DNA from: Tenacibaculum gallaicum
Lineage (GTDB): Bacteria; Bacteroidota; Bacteroidia; Flavobacteriales; Flavobacteriaceae
Direction: 5' to 3'
DNA length: 64,000 nt
Assembly (NCBI RefSeq): GCF_003387615.1
Contig: NZ_QUNS01000003.1
Span: 62,001-126,000 of the forward strand
In this document: positions 43,509 through 52,285 of the stretch, one piece after another
Layout: every line of letters starts with the position of its first letter
Position numbering within the stretch: the stretch's first letter is position 1
The notes under the pieces: model-generated
What the model saw: only the letters and a program-made list of their open reading frames with translations
Told to the model about the DNA's origin: nothing
Database searches by the model: none
Translations under genes and position numbers: made by a program

Positions 43509-46500
43509 TTATCTATTAATATAAATCCATCCCTTTTTAACTTTACTTCCGTTTCCAAGGTCTAAAATATAGAAGTATGTTCCAACTGGCAATTTATCAC
43601 CAACATTTATGTTTGCTCTTCCTTCAGAAATCCCTCTAAACACAACACTACTATTGTTATATCCTTTAATTCTATATACTGTGTTACCCCATCTATTAAA
43701 AATTTCAAGAGTATTATTTGGAAAATTCTCAATGCAATCAATATGTAAATAACTGTTTGCTGAATCTCCATTAGGACTCATTAAGTTGTTTACTTTTACA
43801 CAAGTATCATCATTGATTGCGTCTCCAAACCCATCAAAGCCATCTACACTATCAGCAATACCATCTCCATCAGAGTCTACTCCACTATCATTAACTACAC
43901 CATTTCCTCCACTATTAGGGTCTGTTGGATTTGTATCATTATCTGGAGAATTGGCATCTCCATGACCGTCAAATCCATCTACACTATCAGCTATACCGTC
44001 TCCATCTGTATCTTCAGAAGGATTGTCTACTTGACCATCTCCATCTTCATCAGAATTTCCTCCTTCTACAACGTCATTAATTCCATCATCATCACTATCT
44101 AAATCTTGATAGTCAGGAACACTATCTCCATCTGTGTCTACTGGGTTATCATCTCCATTATCTCCTTCACCAAAATTATTTGCATCTCCATCAACACTAT
44201 CAGAAATTCCATCGCCATCAGAGTCTGAACCTCCTGTATCGTTAGAATCTATTACTCCATCACCATTAGTATCGGAACTTTCATTTCCTCCCTCAATAAC
44301 ATCATTAATCCCATCATTGTCACTATCTAAATCTTGATAATCTGGAATACCGTCGCCATCCGTATCTGGTTCTTCTTCTTCATCTACTGAGTTATCAGAT
44401 TGACCATCTCCGTTAGTATCTGTATACCCTGTATCGCTAGAATCTATCACTCCATCTCCATTAGTATCTAAATCTCCATTTCCGCCCTCTATAACGTCAT
44501 TTATACCATCATTGTCAGAATCTAGATCTAATGAATCTGGAATTCCATCTCCATCAGTATCCACTAAACCATCTCCCTCTTCAACATCTGGAATCCCATC
44601 ATTATCATCATCTACATCTACAACATCTGGTATACCATCATTATCTGTGTCTTGTAAATAGTATTTATGCGTATTTAGAGCAGATCCTCTATTTCCTTCA
44701 CTATCTATTGAACTTACACTTGCTTCTACTGTAGTGTCCGTATCGGCTGCTAATTCTGAACCTGGTATACTGATGCTATAGTTTCCGCTTGCGTCTACCG
44801 CTCCTGTATAAGTGTTTCCATTGATCACTAAAGTCACGATATCACCTGTATTAAAGTCTCCACTTACAGTTCCTGTAACAGGAATGTTACTGTTTGCTTC
44901 AACTGCGTTAATGATATTATCTGCTGTAATATCATCTATAGCTATCGTTAAAACTGGGGCAGTGGTATCAATGATTAATTCATCGGTCGTGGTATCATTA
45001 CTTGTGTTTCCGACTGCATCTGTAGCTGTTACGGATACATCATACGTTCCCTCTGGAATCTCATTGCCTGCTGGGGTGCTTAAACTCCATGTTCCATCTC
45101 CATTGTCTACTAAGTTTCCGTCTCCTTCTGTATACGTCACTCCGTTTACCGTTACTGTAATCGTATCTTCACTATCTGCTGTTCCGGTGATTACTGGTGT
45201 CGTGTCGTCGGTCGTTTGACTTACTACTGTTGGTGCTGTAGGGGCTCCATCATTATCTTGAATCGTTCCGGTTGCACTTTGTCCTCCACTGGTTACGGTA
45301 AAGGTCTCATCTGACTCGTCAATAGTATCCTCAGTCGTTGGTACACTTACCGTTCCGGTTGTTGCGCCTGCTGGTACGGTTACCACAACATCGGTCGTCG
45401 TATAATCTGAACTTCCTGCAGTGCCATTGGTTAGGGTAAACGTGTAGTCTACATCAACAGCACTTGCATTGCTTAACGTAAAGTTAAAGTCTACAGCATC
45501 GCCCTCCGTCGCACTTGCATCTGTAATGCCGGTTACTGTAGGTGGGATACGTATCGTTATAGATATATCTGAACTATCTTCACATCCTCCTATAGAAGTA
45601 ACTGTATAAGTAATTGTTACTGTCCCTGCTAGCACCCCTGACACTTCTCCTGTACTAGCGTTAACTGTTGCTCTAGAAGGATCTGATGAACTCCAAACCC
45701 CTCCCGAATTTCCATCCGAAGTTAATGTTATACTATTATTAACATAAACTACATTTCCTCCACTTAATGTTCCTGCATCTGGAGCGGGGTTGGCTGCAGT
45801 ACTAGTTCCTATTCCTTGCCCTTTATCTCCTCCTATGTCTGCACTTCCTGAATTTACTAAAACAGGAACACCATTTGTGTCAACTCCACCATTAGCAGCA
45901 ATGTTGATACTACCGTCAGAGTTTAAGTGAGAACTAAGAACATTCTCATCTCCCTCTATAGCATCATAACATCCATCATTATCGCTATCTAAGTCTAAAT
46001 GATTTGGTATTCCATCATTGTCGGAATCTAACAGACAGCTTAATCTTGAGAATGGTAAATTTCTTCTTGATATAGATGGTCCTGCATATTCCACCGACAA
46101 ACTTTCAGCTCCTGTTCTTTCATAAAATAACACTTCGAGTTCATGTACTCCTGATTTAAGAGATATTTGACCATTTCTGGTTTGACTACCATGTAATCCA
46201 TCATTATCAACAACTTCTATTCCATTTATAAATAATTTAGACCCATCATCTGATGTTGTATAAAATGTATAAACTCCATCAGTATCTATTCTTAATAACC
46301 CTTTATATCTAACACTAAATGTTTCATCATCTCCTGGGGTATGTAGCGCCCATAATTGGTCTACATTGAAATTAGACCGAGTTCCTATAGCTAAAGCCCC
46401 TGTAGTTGGTATATCATCTACTGAATTAGATGCAGGGTAAGAGTTGTAGAATTCATAACTTATAGATCCTATACAATTATTTTCTTCTGTATCTAAAATA

Positions 46501-47786
46501 CCATCATTATCGTCGTCTAAATCATCTCTGTCCGCAACATTGTCTCCATCACTATCTGCTAAAACTGTTACCGTTACTATTGCTGTATCACAATTTGTTG
46601 AAGGCTGACATAAATTATACACTAATTCATATACCCCCGCTGGTACACTAGGAGCTACAGTAACTTCTCCTGTATTTGTATTTAATGTTATTCCTGAATT
46701 TTCAGAACTAACTTCAGATAGCTCTACTCCTGATGCAGATGGATTAGTTATACCTGCTACTGTATCATTTGTTAAAACATTTACTACGGCTACCCCTCCA
46801 TTAGTACTAACAACTTCTCCCGAATCATCTTCAGCAACTATAATAGGTACACCTCCTACTTTTGTAATAAACACACCAGAGTCATAACTTGAATCAAAAA
46901 CATCTGCAATCGCTATTTTCATATGGTAAGTTATTCCTGGTGTTAAGTTTATATTTGCGGTTAATTTTCTAGTAATACCGTTAAACTCTACGCCTATAGG
47001 AGTGGTTCCTGGATTATTATTTACAGGGCCAGCATTATTTGGGTTTGTATCATTATCTAAAACATGCCCATTATTAATATATAATGCACCTTGCGACAAA
47101 TCAGGAGTGATACCGGGGTAGTCCCCAACTCCTCCTGAACTCCCTCTAAAACCAGCATTTATATTATTAATTGCCACTGGATTTGCAGTACTAGGTACCT
47201 GTGCTAGATTTGCACCAGGAGCAGTATTTGGTATTGTTGGATCTACCCCTAAAGGGTCAGTCACAAAAAAACCAAAAATATCATTGAAAGGAGATCCTAC
47301 AAAGTCTGGGTATTCCTCAGATCCAAACTGATATTCTAAAAGAACTCCTGTATAGTTTGGCAATGCTCTAAAATCAAACTCAAAAACAACTACATCCCTA
47401 GTTGCCTCTGGATCAATTGTTGTTAAATCGGTATCTGAATAATTTGTTCCAGAAGCATTTACAGATAGTCCTGTTTGATTATTTGTAACAAAAACCTGAT
47501 TAACATTAGATGTTGTAAAAGCGATTCCTCTATCAACCTCTAAGTTAGCACCTCCATCACCATTTGTAAAAAGAGCTATTTGGTTTGTTGCCCCTCTAGT
47601 GATTACAGGATTTGTTATGATTACACCTGCTGATTGTAATTCTGTTGCTATTTGAGCAGCTGTAGGATTAGGCGTAACTGCTACCTGAGCTTTTACGTGT
47701 ACAATTACACTTAAAAAAATTAAGGTTAAAAAGAATTTAATTCTTTTTCTTATTGTAAAGTTATTTGAAATGTAACTCTCCCCCAT
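43509..47786 (-). CDS. Giant T9SS-secreted surface protein with type B sorting domain
   Basis: A 1425-residue modular surface protein. After a signal peptide ending VHVKAQ comes a choice-of-anchor L-type domain (about 45-310, with FQFGSEEYPDF-like GSEEYPDFVGSPFND), an Ig-like segment, a PA14-like domain (about 440-590, YTFYTTSDDGSKLFINGI), BID-like and Calx-beta-like domains (about 690-870), another Ig-like domain, a long thrombospondin type 3 region (about 1045-1320, DTDGDGIPDYQDLDSDNDG), and the C-terminal gliding-type sorting domain beginning NNLMSPNGDSANSYL. Calcium binding by the acidic repeats is likely. It is the first gene of an operon with PorP/SprF. A GC-richer central part is noted separately. 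Confidence 0.88.
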   Translation of the reverse strand: MGESYISNNFTIRKRIKFFLTLIFLSVIVHVKAQVAVTPNPTAAQIATELQSAGVIITNPVITRGATNQIALFTNGDGGANLEVDRGIAFTTSNVNQVFVTNNQTGLSVNASGTNYSDTDLTTIDPEATRDVVVFEFDFRALPNYTGVLLEYQFGSEEYPDFVGSPFNDIFGFFVTDPLGVDPTIPNTAPGANLAQVPSTANPVAINNINAGFRGSSGGVGDYPGITPDLSQGALYINNGHVLDNDTNPNNAGPVNNNPGTTPIGVEFNGITRKLTANINLTPGITYHMKIAIADVFDSSYDSGVFITKVGGVPIIVAEDDSGEVVSTNGGVAVVNVLTNDTVAGITNPSASGVELSEVSSENSGITLNTNTGEVTVAPSVPAGVYELVYNLCQPSTNCDTAIVTVTVLADSDGDNVADRDDLDDDNDGILDTEENNCIGSISYEFYNSYPASNSVDDIPTTGALAIGTRSNFNVDQLWALHTPGDDETFSVRYKGLLRIDTDGVYTFYTTSDDGSKLFINGIEVVDNDGLHGSQTRNGQISLKSGVHELEVLFYERTGAESLSVEYAGPSISRRNLPFSRLSCLLDSDNDGIPNHLDLDSDNDGCYDAIEGDENVLSSHLNSDGSINIAANGGVDTNGVPVLVNSGSADIGGDKGQGIGTSTAANPAPDAGTLSGGNVVYVNNSITLTSDGNSGGVWSSSDPSRATVNASTGEVSGVLAGTVTITYTVTSIGGCEDSSDISITIRIPPTVTGITDASATEGDAVDFNFTLSNASAVDVDYTFTLTNGTAGSSDYTTTDVVVTVPAGATTGTVSVPTTEDTIDESDETFTVTSGGQSATGTIQDNDGAPTAPTVVSQTTDDTTPVITGTADSEDTITVTVNGVTYTEGDGNLVDNGDGTWSLSTPAGNEIPEGTYDVSVTATDAVGNTSNDTTTDELIIDTTAPVLTIAIDDITADNIINAVEANSNIPVTGTVSGDFNTGDIVTLVINGNTYTGAVDASGNYSISIPGSELAADTDTTVEASVSSIDSEGNRGSALNTHKYYLQDTDNDGIPDVVDVDDDNDGIPDVEEGDGLVDTDGDGIPDSLDLDSDNDGINDVIEGGNGDLDTNGDGVIDSSDTGYTDTNGDGQSDNSVDEEEEPDTDGDGIPDYQDLDSDNDGINDVIEGGNESSDTNGDGVIDSNDTGGSDSDGDGISDSVDGDANNFGEGDNGDDNPVDTDGDSVPDYQDLDSDDDGINDVVEGGNSDEDGDGQVDNPSEDTDGDGIADSVDGFDGHGDANSPDNDTNPTDPNSGGNGVVNDSGVDSDGDGIADSVDGFDGFGDAINDDTCVKVNNLMSPNGDSANSYLHIDCIENFPNNTLEIFNRWGNTVYRIKGYNNSSVVFRGISEGRANINVGDKLPVGTYFYILDLGNGSKVKKGWIYINR
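43830..44645. repeat. Thrombospondin type 3 repeat region in the adhesin gene
   Basis: On the coding (minus) strand the unit DTDGDGIPD-x-x-DLDSDNDGINDVIEGGN recurs about four times with spacers of NGDGVIDS type. The repeats are imperfect at DNA level and in frame, so they code for protein and are not a CRISPR array. Confidence 0.85.
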
Positions 47787-48135
47787 ATTAATACATTTTA
47801 TTTTATATACAATGTTGTGCCTTAAAATTCTTCAAGGCTTTTTATTTTTTAATAAACAATACGGTGGAATATAAAAAACCCCACACAAAAAAACGTTAAG
47901 TTGCTCTTTTACAACTTATTTCTTGTGGGGGGCCTCTAAAATTTTGAATGTGCAAAAGTAAACTTTTTTTACTCTCACTAAAACATTAGACGTAAAATTA
48001 ACAATTTAAGTCACGTTATAATAATAAAAAATAACAAACAATCTTATCATCAATAAAACCTATCAACAACAGAGTCAATATTTTTTAACTTTTGTTTAAC
48101 ACAAATAAAAAAATATTAAATAAAAAGAAAAAAAA
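47787..48135. other. Intergenic region between the cysteine desulfurase and the adhesin
   Basis: These 349 bp hold a minus-strand terminator-like hairpin (47873-47930) and a possible minus-strand -7 element, TACTTTTG at 47960-47953, without a clear -33. No ORF of note. The rest is AT-rich. Confidence 0.6.
47873..47930 (-). terminator. Two-level terminator-like hairpin upstream of the adhesin
   Basis: Outer stem CCCCACA (47879-47885) with TGTGGGG (47924-47930) and inner stem TAAGTTG (47897-47903) with CAACTTA (47912-47918). On the minus strand six T follow. It may end the cysteine desulfurase transcript or act inside the adhesin leader. Confidence 0.7.
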
Positions 48136-49272
48136 TTATTTTATTTTCAATATTATCTTTAACTGATTCAAGGCATAATCAATTTCATCAATTGTATTTA
48201 ATTTACTAAAAGAAAATCGTACGGATGTTTTCTTTTCTTCTTCTTCACCTAAAAACTCTTGTAACACGTGAGATCCTTTACTACTACCACTCTGACAAGC
48301 ACTACCTCCAGATACAGCTATTCCAGATAAATCTAAATTAAACAGCAACATTTTATCTTCAACAGGAAATCGTAAATTTAGTATGGTATAACTTGTTTCT
48401 TCCATCGATTCTCCATTAACCATAATGCTTGGGATTATTTCTTTTATTTTTCTTATAAAATACTTTTTTAATCCTACAATATACTCTTCATCTTTTCTTA
48501 GGTTTTCACAAGCAATAGTTAGCGCCTTTTCCATACCAATTATTGAATGTACATTTTCAGTACTTGACCTTGCTCCTTTTTCTTGCTCCCCTCCATGTAA
48601 CATTGGAAGTATTCCAATTCCTTTTTTAAAATAAGCAAAACCTACTCCTTTAGGACCATGAAATTTATGGGCACTTGCTGCAATAAAATCTATTGGTGTT
48701 TTTTGTAAATCAATAGCATAATGCCCTATGGCTTGTACTGTATCTGAATGAAAATAAGTATTGTGTTCTTTACATAACGTTGCTACTTTATTAATTGGTA
48801 ATAAATTACCAACCTCATTATTCACATACATTAAACTCACCAAAGTCTTTTTCTTTGATCTATTTAATAAATCTCCCAGATCGTCTACTAAAACAGTTCC
48901 GTTTTCATTTACTCCAATGTAATCGACAGTTATATTATACTTTTTTTCTAAAAACTGTACTGTATTTAAAACAGCATGATGCTCTATCTTGGAAGTAATA
49001 ATTCTCTCTACTCCTAAGTTTAAGACTGCATTAAATAAAATTAAATTATCCGCTTCAGTTCCTCCTGCTGTAAAAATGATTTCACTTGAAGACACATTAA
49101 AATGTTTCGCTATATTTTTTCTAGCTGTTTCAACCGCAGCTTTAGCCTTCCTTCCATATTGATGCGTAGATGATGGGTTTCCATAATTTGTTTGCATTGA
49201 CTGTTGAACAACCTCAATAACTTCTGGCAGCATAGGTGTTGTTGCGGCATTGTCTAAGTAAATAGAATTCAT
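48136..49272 (-). CDS. Cysteine desulfurase (NifS/IscS family)
   Basis: A 378-residue PLP enzyme that moves sulfur from cysteine to acceptor proteins. The opening MNSIYLDNAATTPMLPEV is characteristic, IIFTAGGTEADNLIL binds the cofactor phosphate, SAHKFHGPKGVGF carries the PLP lysine, and VSGGSACQSGSSKGSH holds the active cysteine in a long loop, as in IscS/NifS group I. The gene stands without isc/nif scaffold partners, so the sulfur acceptor is open; tRNA thiolation is one option. The next gene upstream on the same strand is a Smr protein. Confidence 0.93.
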   Translation of the reverse strand: MNSIYLDNAATTPMLPEVIEVVQQSMQTNYGNPSSTHQYGRKAKAAVETARKNIAKHFNVSSSEIIFTAGGTEADNLILFNAVLNLGVERIITSKIEHHAVLNTVQFLEKKYNITVDYIGVNENGTVLVDDLGDLLNRSKKKTLVSLMYVNNEVGNLLPINKVATLCKEHNTYFHSDTVQAIGHYAIDLQKTPIDFIAASAHKFHGPKGVGFAYFKKGIGILPMLHGGEQEKGARSSTENVHSIIGMEKALTIACENLRKDEEYIVGLKKYFIRKIKEIIPSIMVNGESMEETSYTILNLRFPVEDKMLLFNLDLSGIAVSGGSACQSGSSKGSHVLQEFLGEEEEKKTSVRFSFSKLNTIDEIDYALNQLKIILKIK

Positions 49273-49311
49273 AACTCAAAAGTAATATTTTCTAGTTGAT
49301 AGTTAAACTAA

Positions 49312-49857
49312 TTATTCATTTTGAAAAACATACACCTCTGTGGCTCCTTGTCCATATTTTTGATAAGAAGCATCGTAATATTTAACTGGATAATTATTTA
49401 ACAAGTATTTTAATTCTGTTTTTAAAACTCCATCTCCTATTCCATGTATCAAAACTAGCTTAGATATTTTTTTTGATATGCAGTATTCTAGCTTATGCTT
49501 TGCTGTATTAATTTGTAATGATAAAATATCAAAATTATCCATTCCTCTTGTAGATTTTACCAACTTTTCAGCATGTAAATCTACCTCCATTATCACTTCT
49601 TTTTTATCTTTTACAAAAGATGTTTTCTTCTTTTTTTCTTTTGGTTGAATTTTAGCTTTCAGCATTGGGTTATTAATATCAGAGTATTTACTTAGCTCAC
49701 TTTGATCGACTTCAACCTTCACTAGCTCTTTTTTTGTAAAGCAATACTCCATACCTTCATCATCTAATACAAAAACATTATCTCCATTTAATTTCACTAC
49801 TACTCCTCTAATGTTAGCATCTATAACAGCTACTTTATTTCCTATTTCTAAACACAT
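49312..49857 (-). CDS. Smr-domain protein with N-terminal DUF2027-like part
   Basis: A 181-residue protein. The N-terminal part (MCLEIGNKVAVIDANIRG, about 1-50) is a small beta-barrel like the DUF2027/RNA-binding type seen with Smr in Bacteroidota. A lysine-rich linker (KAKIQPKEKKKKTSFVKDKK) leads to the Smr domain at about 90-181: VDLHAEKLV and LVLIHGIGDGVLKTELKYLL. Smr domains are nicking endonucleases in MutS2, ribosome-rescue nucleases in other proteins. It is not a full MutS2. The start lies 83 bp from the divergent phosphatase gene. Confidence 0.85.
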   Translation of the reverse strand: MCLEIGNKVAVIDANIRGVVVKLNGDNVFVLDDEGMEYCFTKKELVKVEVDQSELSKYSDINNPMLKAKIQPKEKKKKTSFVKDKKEVIMEVDLHAEKLVKSTRGMDNFDILSLQINTAKHKLEYCISKKISKLVLIHGIGDGVLKTELKYLLNNYPVKYYDASYQKYGQGATEVYVFQNE

Positions 49858-49940
49858 TCTTAACCTTTATTTAATTAGCTAAAATGGCATTAGCTTGTAT
49901 TTTTGCAAATAATTTCACTCTGCAAAATAACTGCAAATAA

Positions 49941-50576
49941 ATGATAAACACTAAGAATATCAACACAAAAAATTTCTTTGAGGAAGCGAGAAAAGAATTA
50001 ATTCTTACTGAAGACCGCAAGGGTTTATTACTTGAAATAGTTGATACTGTTTTTGAAGAGTATCTTGATAGAGAAAAAATAAATTTAAACTTTATTTGTA
50101 CTCATAATTCTCGTAGAAGTCAGCTTGCCCAGGTATGGAGCTTCTTTGCTATTGAATATTTTAATTTAAAGAATATGTTTACCTATTCTGGTGGAACAGA
50201 AACTACTTCTTTTCACAGAAACACAGTTAAAAGCTTACAAAAAACTGGCTTTATTTTTAGTGTTGTTGATTTTTCTCATCAGAATCCTAGATATTTAGTA
50301 TCTTTTAACGGGACTAAGAAATCTATCTTAGGTTTTTCAAAGTTATATGATCATCCTCAAAATAGCTTTCCTTTTATTGCAATTACTACTTGTGATAGTG
50401 CTGATCAAAATTGTCCGTTTATTCCTGATGCTATCGAGCGTTTTCATTTACCTTATAACGACCCAAAAACATCAGACAATACTGACTTAACCGAAGAAAC
50501 TTATCTTCAAACAAGTAAACAAATTGCTGGTGAATTGTTTTTTATTTTTGAAGAAGTAGAACAAAGGTTACCTTAG
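49941..50576 (+). CDS. Low-molecular-weight phosphatase/arsenate reductase-like protein
   Basis: A 211-residue protein with the CX5R loop in FICTHNSRRSQLAQVWS (Cys at about residue 52), the phosphatase signature shared by low-molecular-weight tyrosine phosphatases and ArsC of the thioredoxin type. CDSADQNCPFIPDA supplies extra cysteines that could serve as resolving thiols, and HLPYNDP is the Asp-Pro loop. It is longer than usual (140-160), because of an N-terminal helical stretch of about 45 residues and a middle insertion. Arsenate reduction is possible but not proven; no ars genes are nearby. It ends directly at the convergent ppk2 stop. Confidence 0.8.
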   Translation: MINTKNINTKNFFEEARKELILTEDRKGLLLEIVDTVFEEYLDREKINLNFICTHNSRRSQLAQVWSFFAIEYFNLKNMFTYSGGTETTSFHRNTVKSLQKTGFIFSVVDFSHQNPRYLVSFNGTKKSILGFSKLYDHPQNSFPFIAITTCDSADQNCPFIPDAIERFHLPYNDPKTSDNTDLTEETYLQTSKQIAGELFFIFEEVEQRLP

Positions 50577-51356
50577 TTATACTTTTATACTTTTATCGTA
50601 AGGGATTCTTTCTAAAATATAATTAATTACATTTACCCTTGCCACTGTTTTTCTGTTAGCTCGAATAACTTTCCAAGGAGATATTTCTGTATTTGTTTTA
50701 GAGAACATTGCTTTTTTATATTCTGTATAATCATCCCAAAGTTCTTGTGCCTTTTCATCTACAGGCGTCATTTTCCATTGTTTTAATGGATTATTTTTTA
50801 TATCGTTGAATCGTTTTGCTTGTTCTTTTTTATTGATAGACATATAAATTTTCACCAACCGAATGCCAGATTCTAAAATCATACGTTCAAAATCGTTTAC
50901 CTGATTCATAAAAATCTCATATTCCTCTTGAGTACAAAAACCATTTACAGGCTCAACTACTGCGCGATTATACCAACTTCTATCAAAAAACACAATTTCT
51001 CCTGCTTTAGGAAACTGTTCAACATATCGCTGAAAGTACCATTGTGTTTTTTGATCTTCATTAGGTTTAGGAAGCGCTACAATTCGCATGTGACGAGGAT
51101 TGATACGTTCTGTTATTCTACGTATTGCTCCACCTTTTCCTGCAGCATCTCTTCCTTCAAAAATCACTATAATTCGTTCATTTTCTTGAATCGCCCAGGC
51201 TTGTAAACGAATTATTTCAACTTGTAATTTTTTTAATTTTCGCTCATAATCAACATATCGGATTGCTCTTTCTAAATTAAAAGATTTCGATAATAAAGCT
51301 TTTAAACCTCTTGTTGTATTTAATTTATTTACGTCTCTTTGAGTTAACTTTCCCAT
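50577..51356 (-). CDS. ppk2: Polyphosphate kinase 2 family protein, copy B
   Basis: A 259-residue P-loop kinase that uses polyphosphate to phosphorylate nucleotides. Walker A is FEGRDAAGKGGAIRR, the lid module has RHMRIVALPKPNEDQKTQWY, and Walker B is EIVFFDRSWYNRAVVEPVNG, the PPK2 signature. One-domain PPK2 of this size are usually class I (NDP) type, but substrate is not readable from sequence. The gene starts 2 bp after the stop of the second copy and probably shares its transcript. Cytosolic. Confidence 0.92.
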   Translation of the reverse strand: MGKLTQRDVNKLNTTRGLKALLSKSFNLERAIRYVDYERKLKKLQVEIIRLQAWAIQENERIIVIFEGRDAAGKGGAIRRITERINPRHMRIVALPKPNEDQKTQWYFQRYVEQFPKAGEIVFFDRSWYNRAVVEPVNGFCTQEEYEIFMNQVNDFERMILESGIRLVKIYMSINKKEQAKRFNDIKNNPLKQWKMTPVDEKAQELWDDYTEYKKAMFSKTNTEISPWKVIRANRKTVARVNVINYILERIPYDKSIKV

Positions 51357-51358
51357 TC

Positions 51359-52216
51359 TTAATCTAAATGTTTTACTGAACGATAATAACGCATTACAAT
51401 ATTTGGATCTGGCGTTAAAACTGTTGTTGCTTCTTCTCTTCCATCATAATCAAACTGAGATAATACATGGCGCATACACTCTACTCTAGCTTCTTTTTTA
51501 TTGTTTGTTTTCACTACTATCCACGGGCTATAAGCTGTATGTGTTTTACTAAACATTTCATTTTTATAGTAACTATATGTATCCCATAATTCTTGTCCTC
51601 TTTTATCAACAGGACTAAACTTCCAACGTTTTAAAGGATTGTTATTTCGAGAGTTAAAACGTCGTAATTGTTCATCCTTTGAAATTGACAACCAAAACTT
51701 TATCACTACAACGCCGTCTTCATACAACATATGTTCAAACTCTGGCACCTGTACTAAGAAATTTTTATACTGGTCATCTGTACAGAAACCCATCACAGGC
51801 TCAACCACTGCTCTATTATACCAACTACGGTCAAAAAATACAATTTCGCCTGGGTTAGGCAACTCTTTAATATATCGTTGAAAATACCATTGCCCTTTTT
51901 CTACTTCAGTTGGTTTATTTAAAGCTACTAAACGGGTAGAACGGGGATTCATATGCTCCATAAAACGTCGAATACTCCCTCCTTTTCCTGCAGCATCTCT
52001 TCCTTCAAAGATTACAGCAACTCGTTTATTATTTTTTGCGATCCACTGCTGAAGTTTCACTAATTCTATTTGTAACTTCCTCAATTCTTCTTCATAATCT
52101 AGCTTTACTTTAACCTTAGTAATAGAAATTCCCTTTTTTTCAATAATAGCCAACAATTCTTCACTTGTCGAAACACTTTCAAAGTCTTCAATTGTTAATT
52201 CAGGTTTTTCTTTCAT
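51359..52216 (-). CDS. ppk2: Polyphosphate kinase 2 family protein, copy A
   Basis: A 285-residue PPK2 with FEGRDAAGKGGSIRR (Walker A), the lid segment STRLVALNKPTEVEKGQWY and VFFDRSWYNRAVVEPVMG (Walker B). It has a longer, acidic N-terminal extension (LTIEDFESVSTSEELLAIIE) than copy B. The two copies share the same order of motifs, so they come from a duplication and have diverged. It is the first gene of the pair on the minus strand, and transcription diverges from the LpxR-like gene. Confidence 0.92.
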   Translation of the reverse strand: MKEKPELTIEDFESVSTSEELLAIIEKKGISITKVKVKLDYEEELRKLQIELVKLQQWIAKNNKRVAVIFEGRDAAGKGGSIRRFMEHMNPRSTRLVALNKPTEVEKGQWYFQRYIKELPNPGEIVFFDRSWYNRAVVEPVMGFCTDDQYKNFLVQVPEFEHMLYEDGVVVIKFWLSISKDEQLRRFNSRNNNPLKRWKFSPVDKRGQELWDTYSYYKNEMFSKTHTAYSPWIVVKTNNKKEARVECMRHVLSQFDYDGREEATTVLTPDPNIVMRYYRSVKHLD

Positions 52217-52285
52217 AAGTTTATTTAGTTATTCTTGTTAATAATTTAACCAAGGTTGTGCTAAAATAATACGATATTTACAGCT

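Noticed and set aside
43830-44645. Regularly spaced repeats like a CRISPR array
   Set aside because: The repeats are imperfect, in frame, and encode acidic thrombospondin type 3 units.
44134-45219. Opposite-strand ORFs across the adhesin gene
   Set aside because: They are frame shadows of the repetitive adhesin coding sequence, with low-complexity Ser, Pro, His or Val composition and no start context.
48255-48280. CACGTG core resembling a parS site inside the cysteine desulfurase gene
   Set aside because: Only the six central bases match the parS palindrome well; the outer half-sites disagree at several positions, and it lies in a coding frame.
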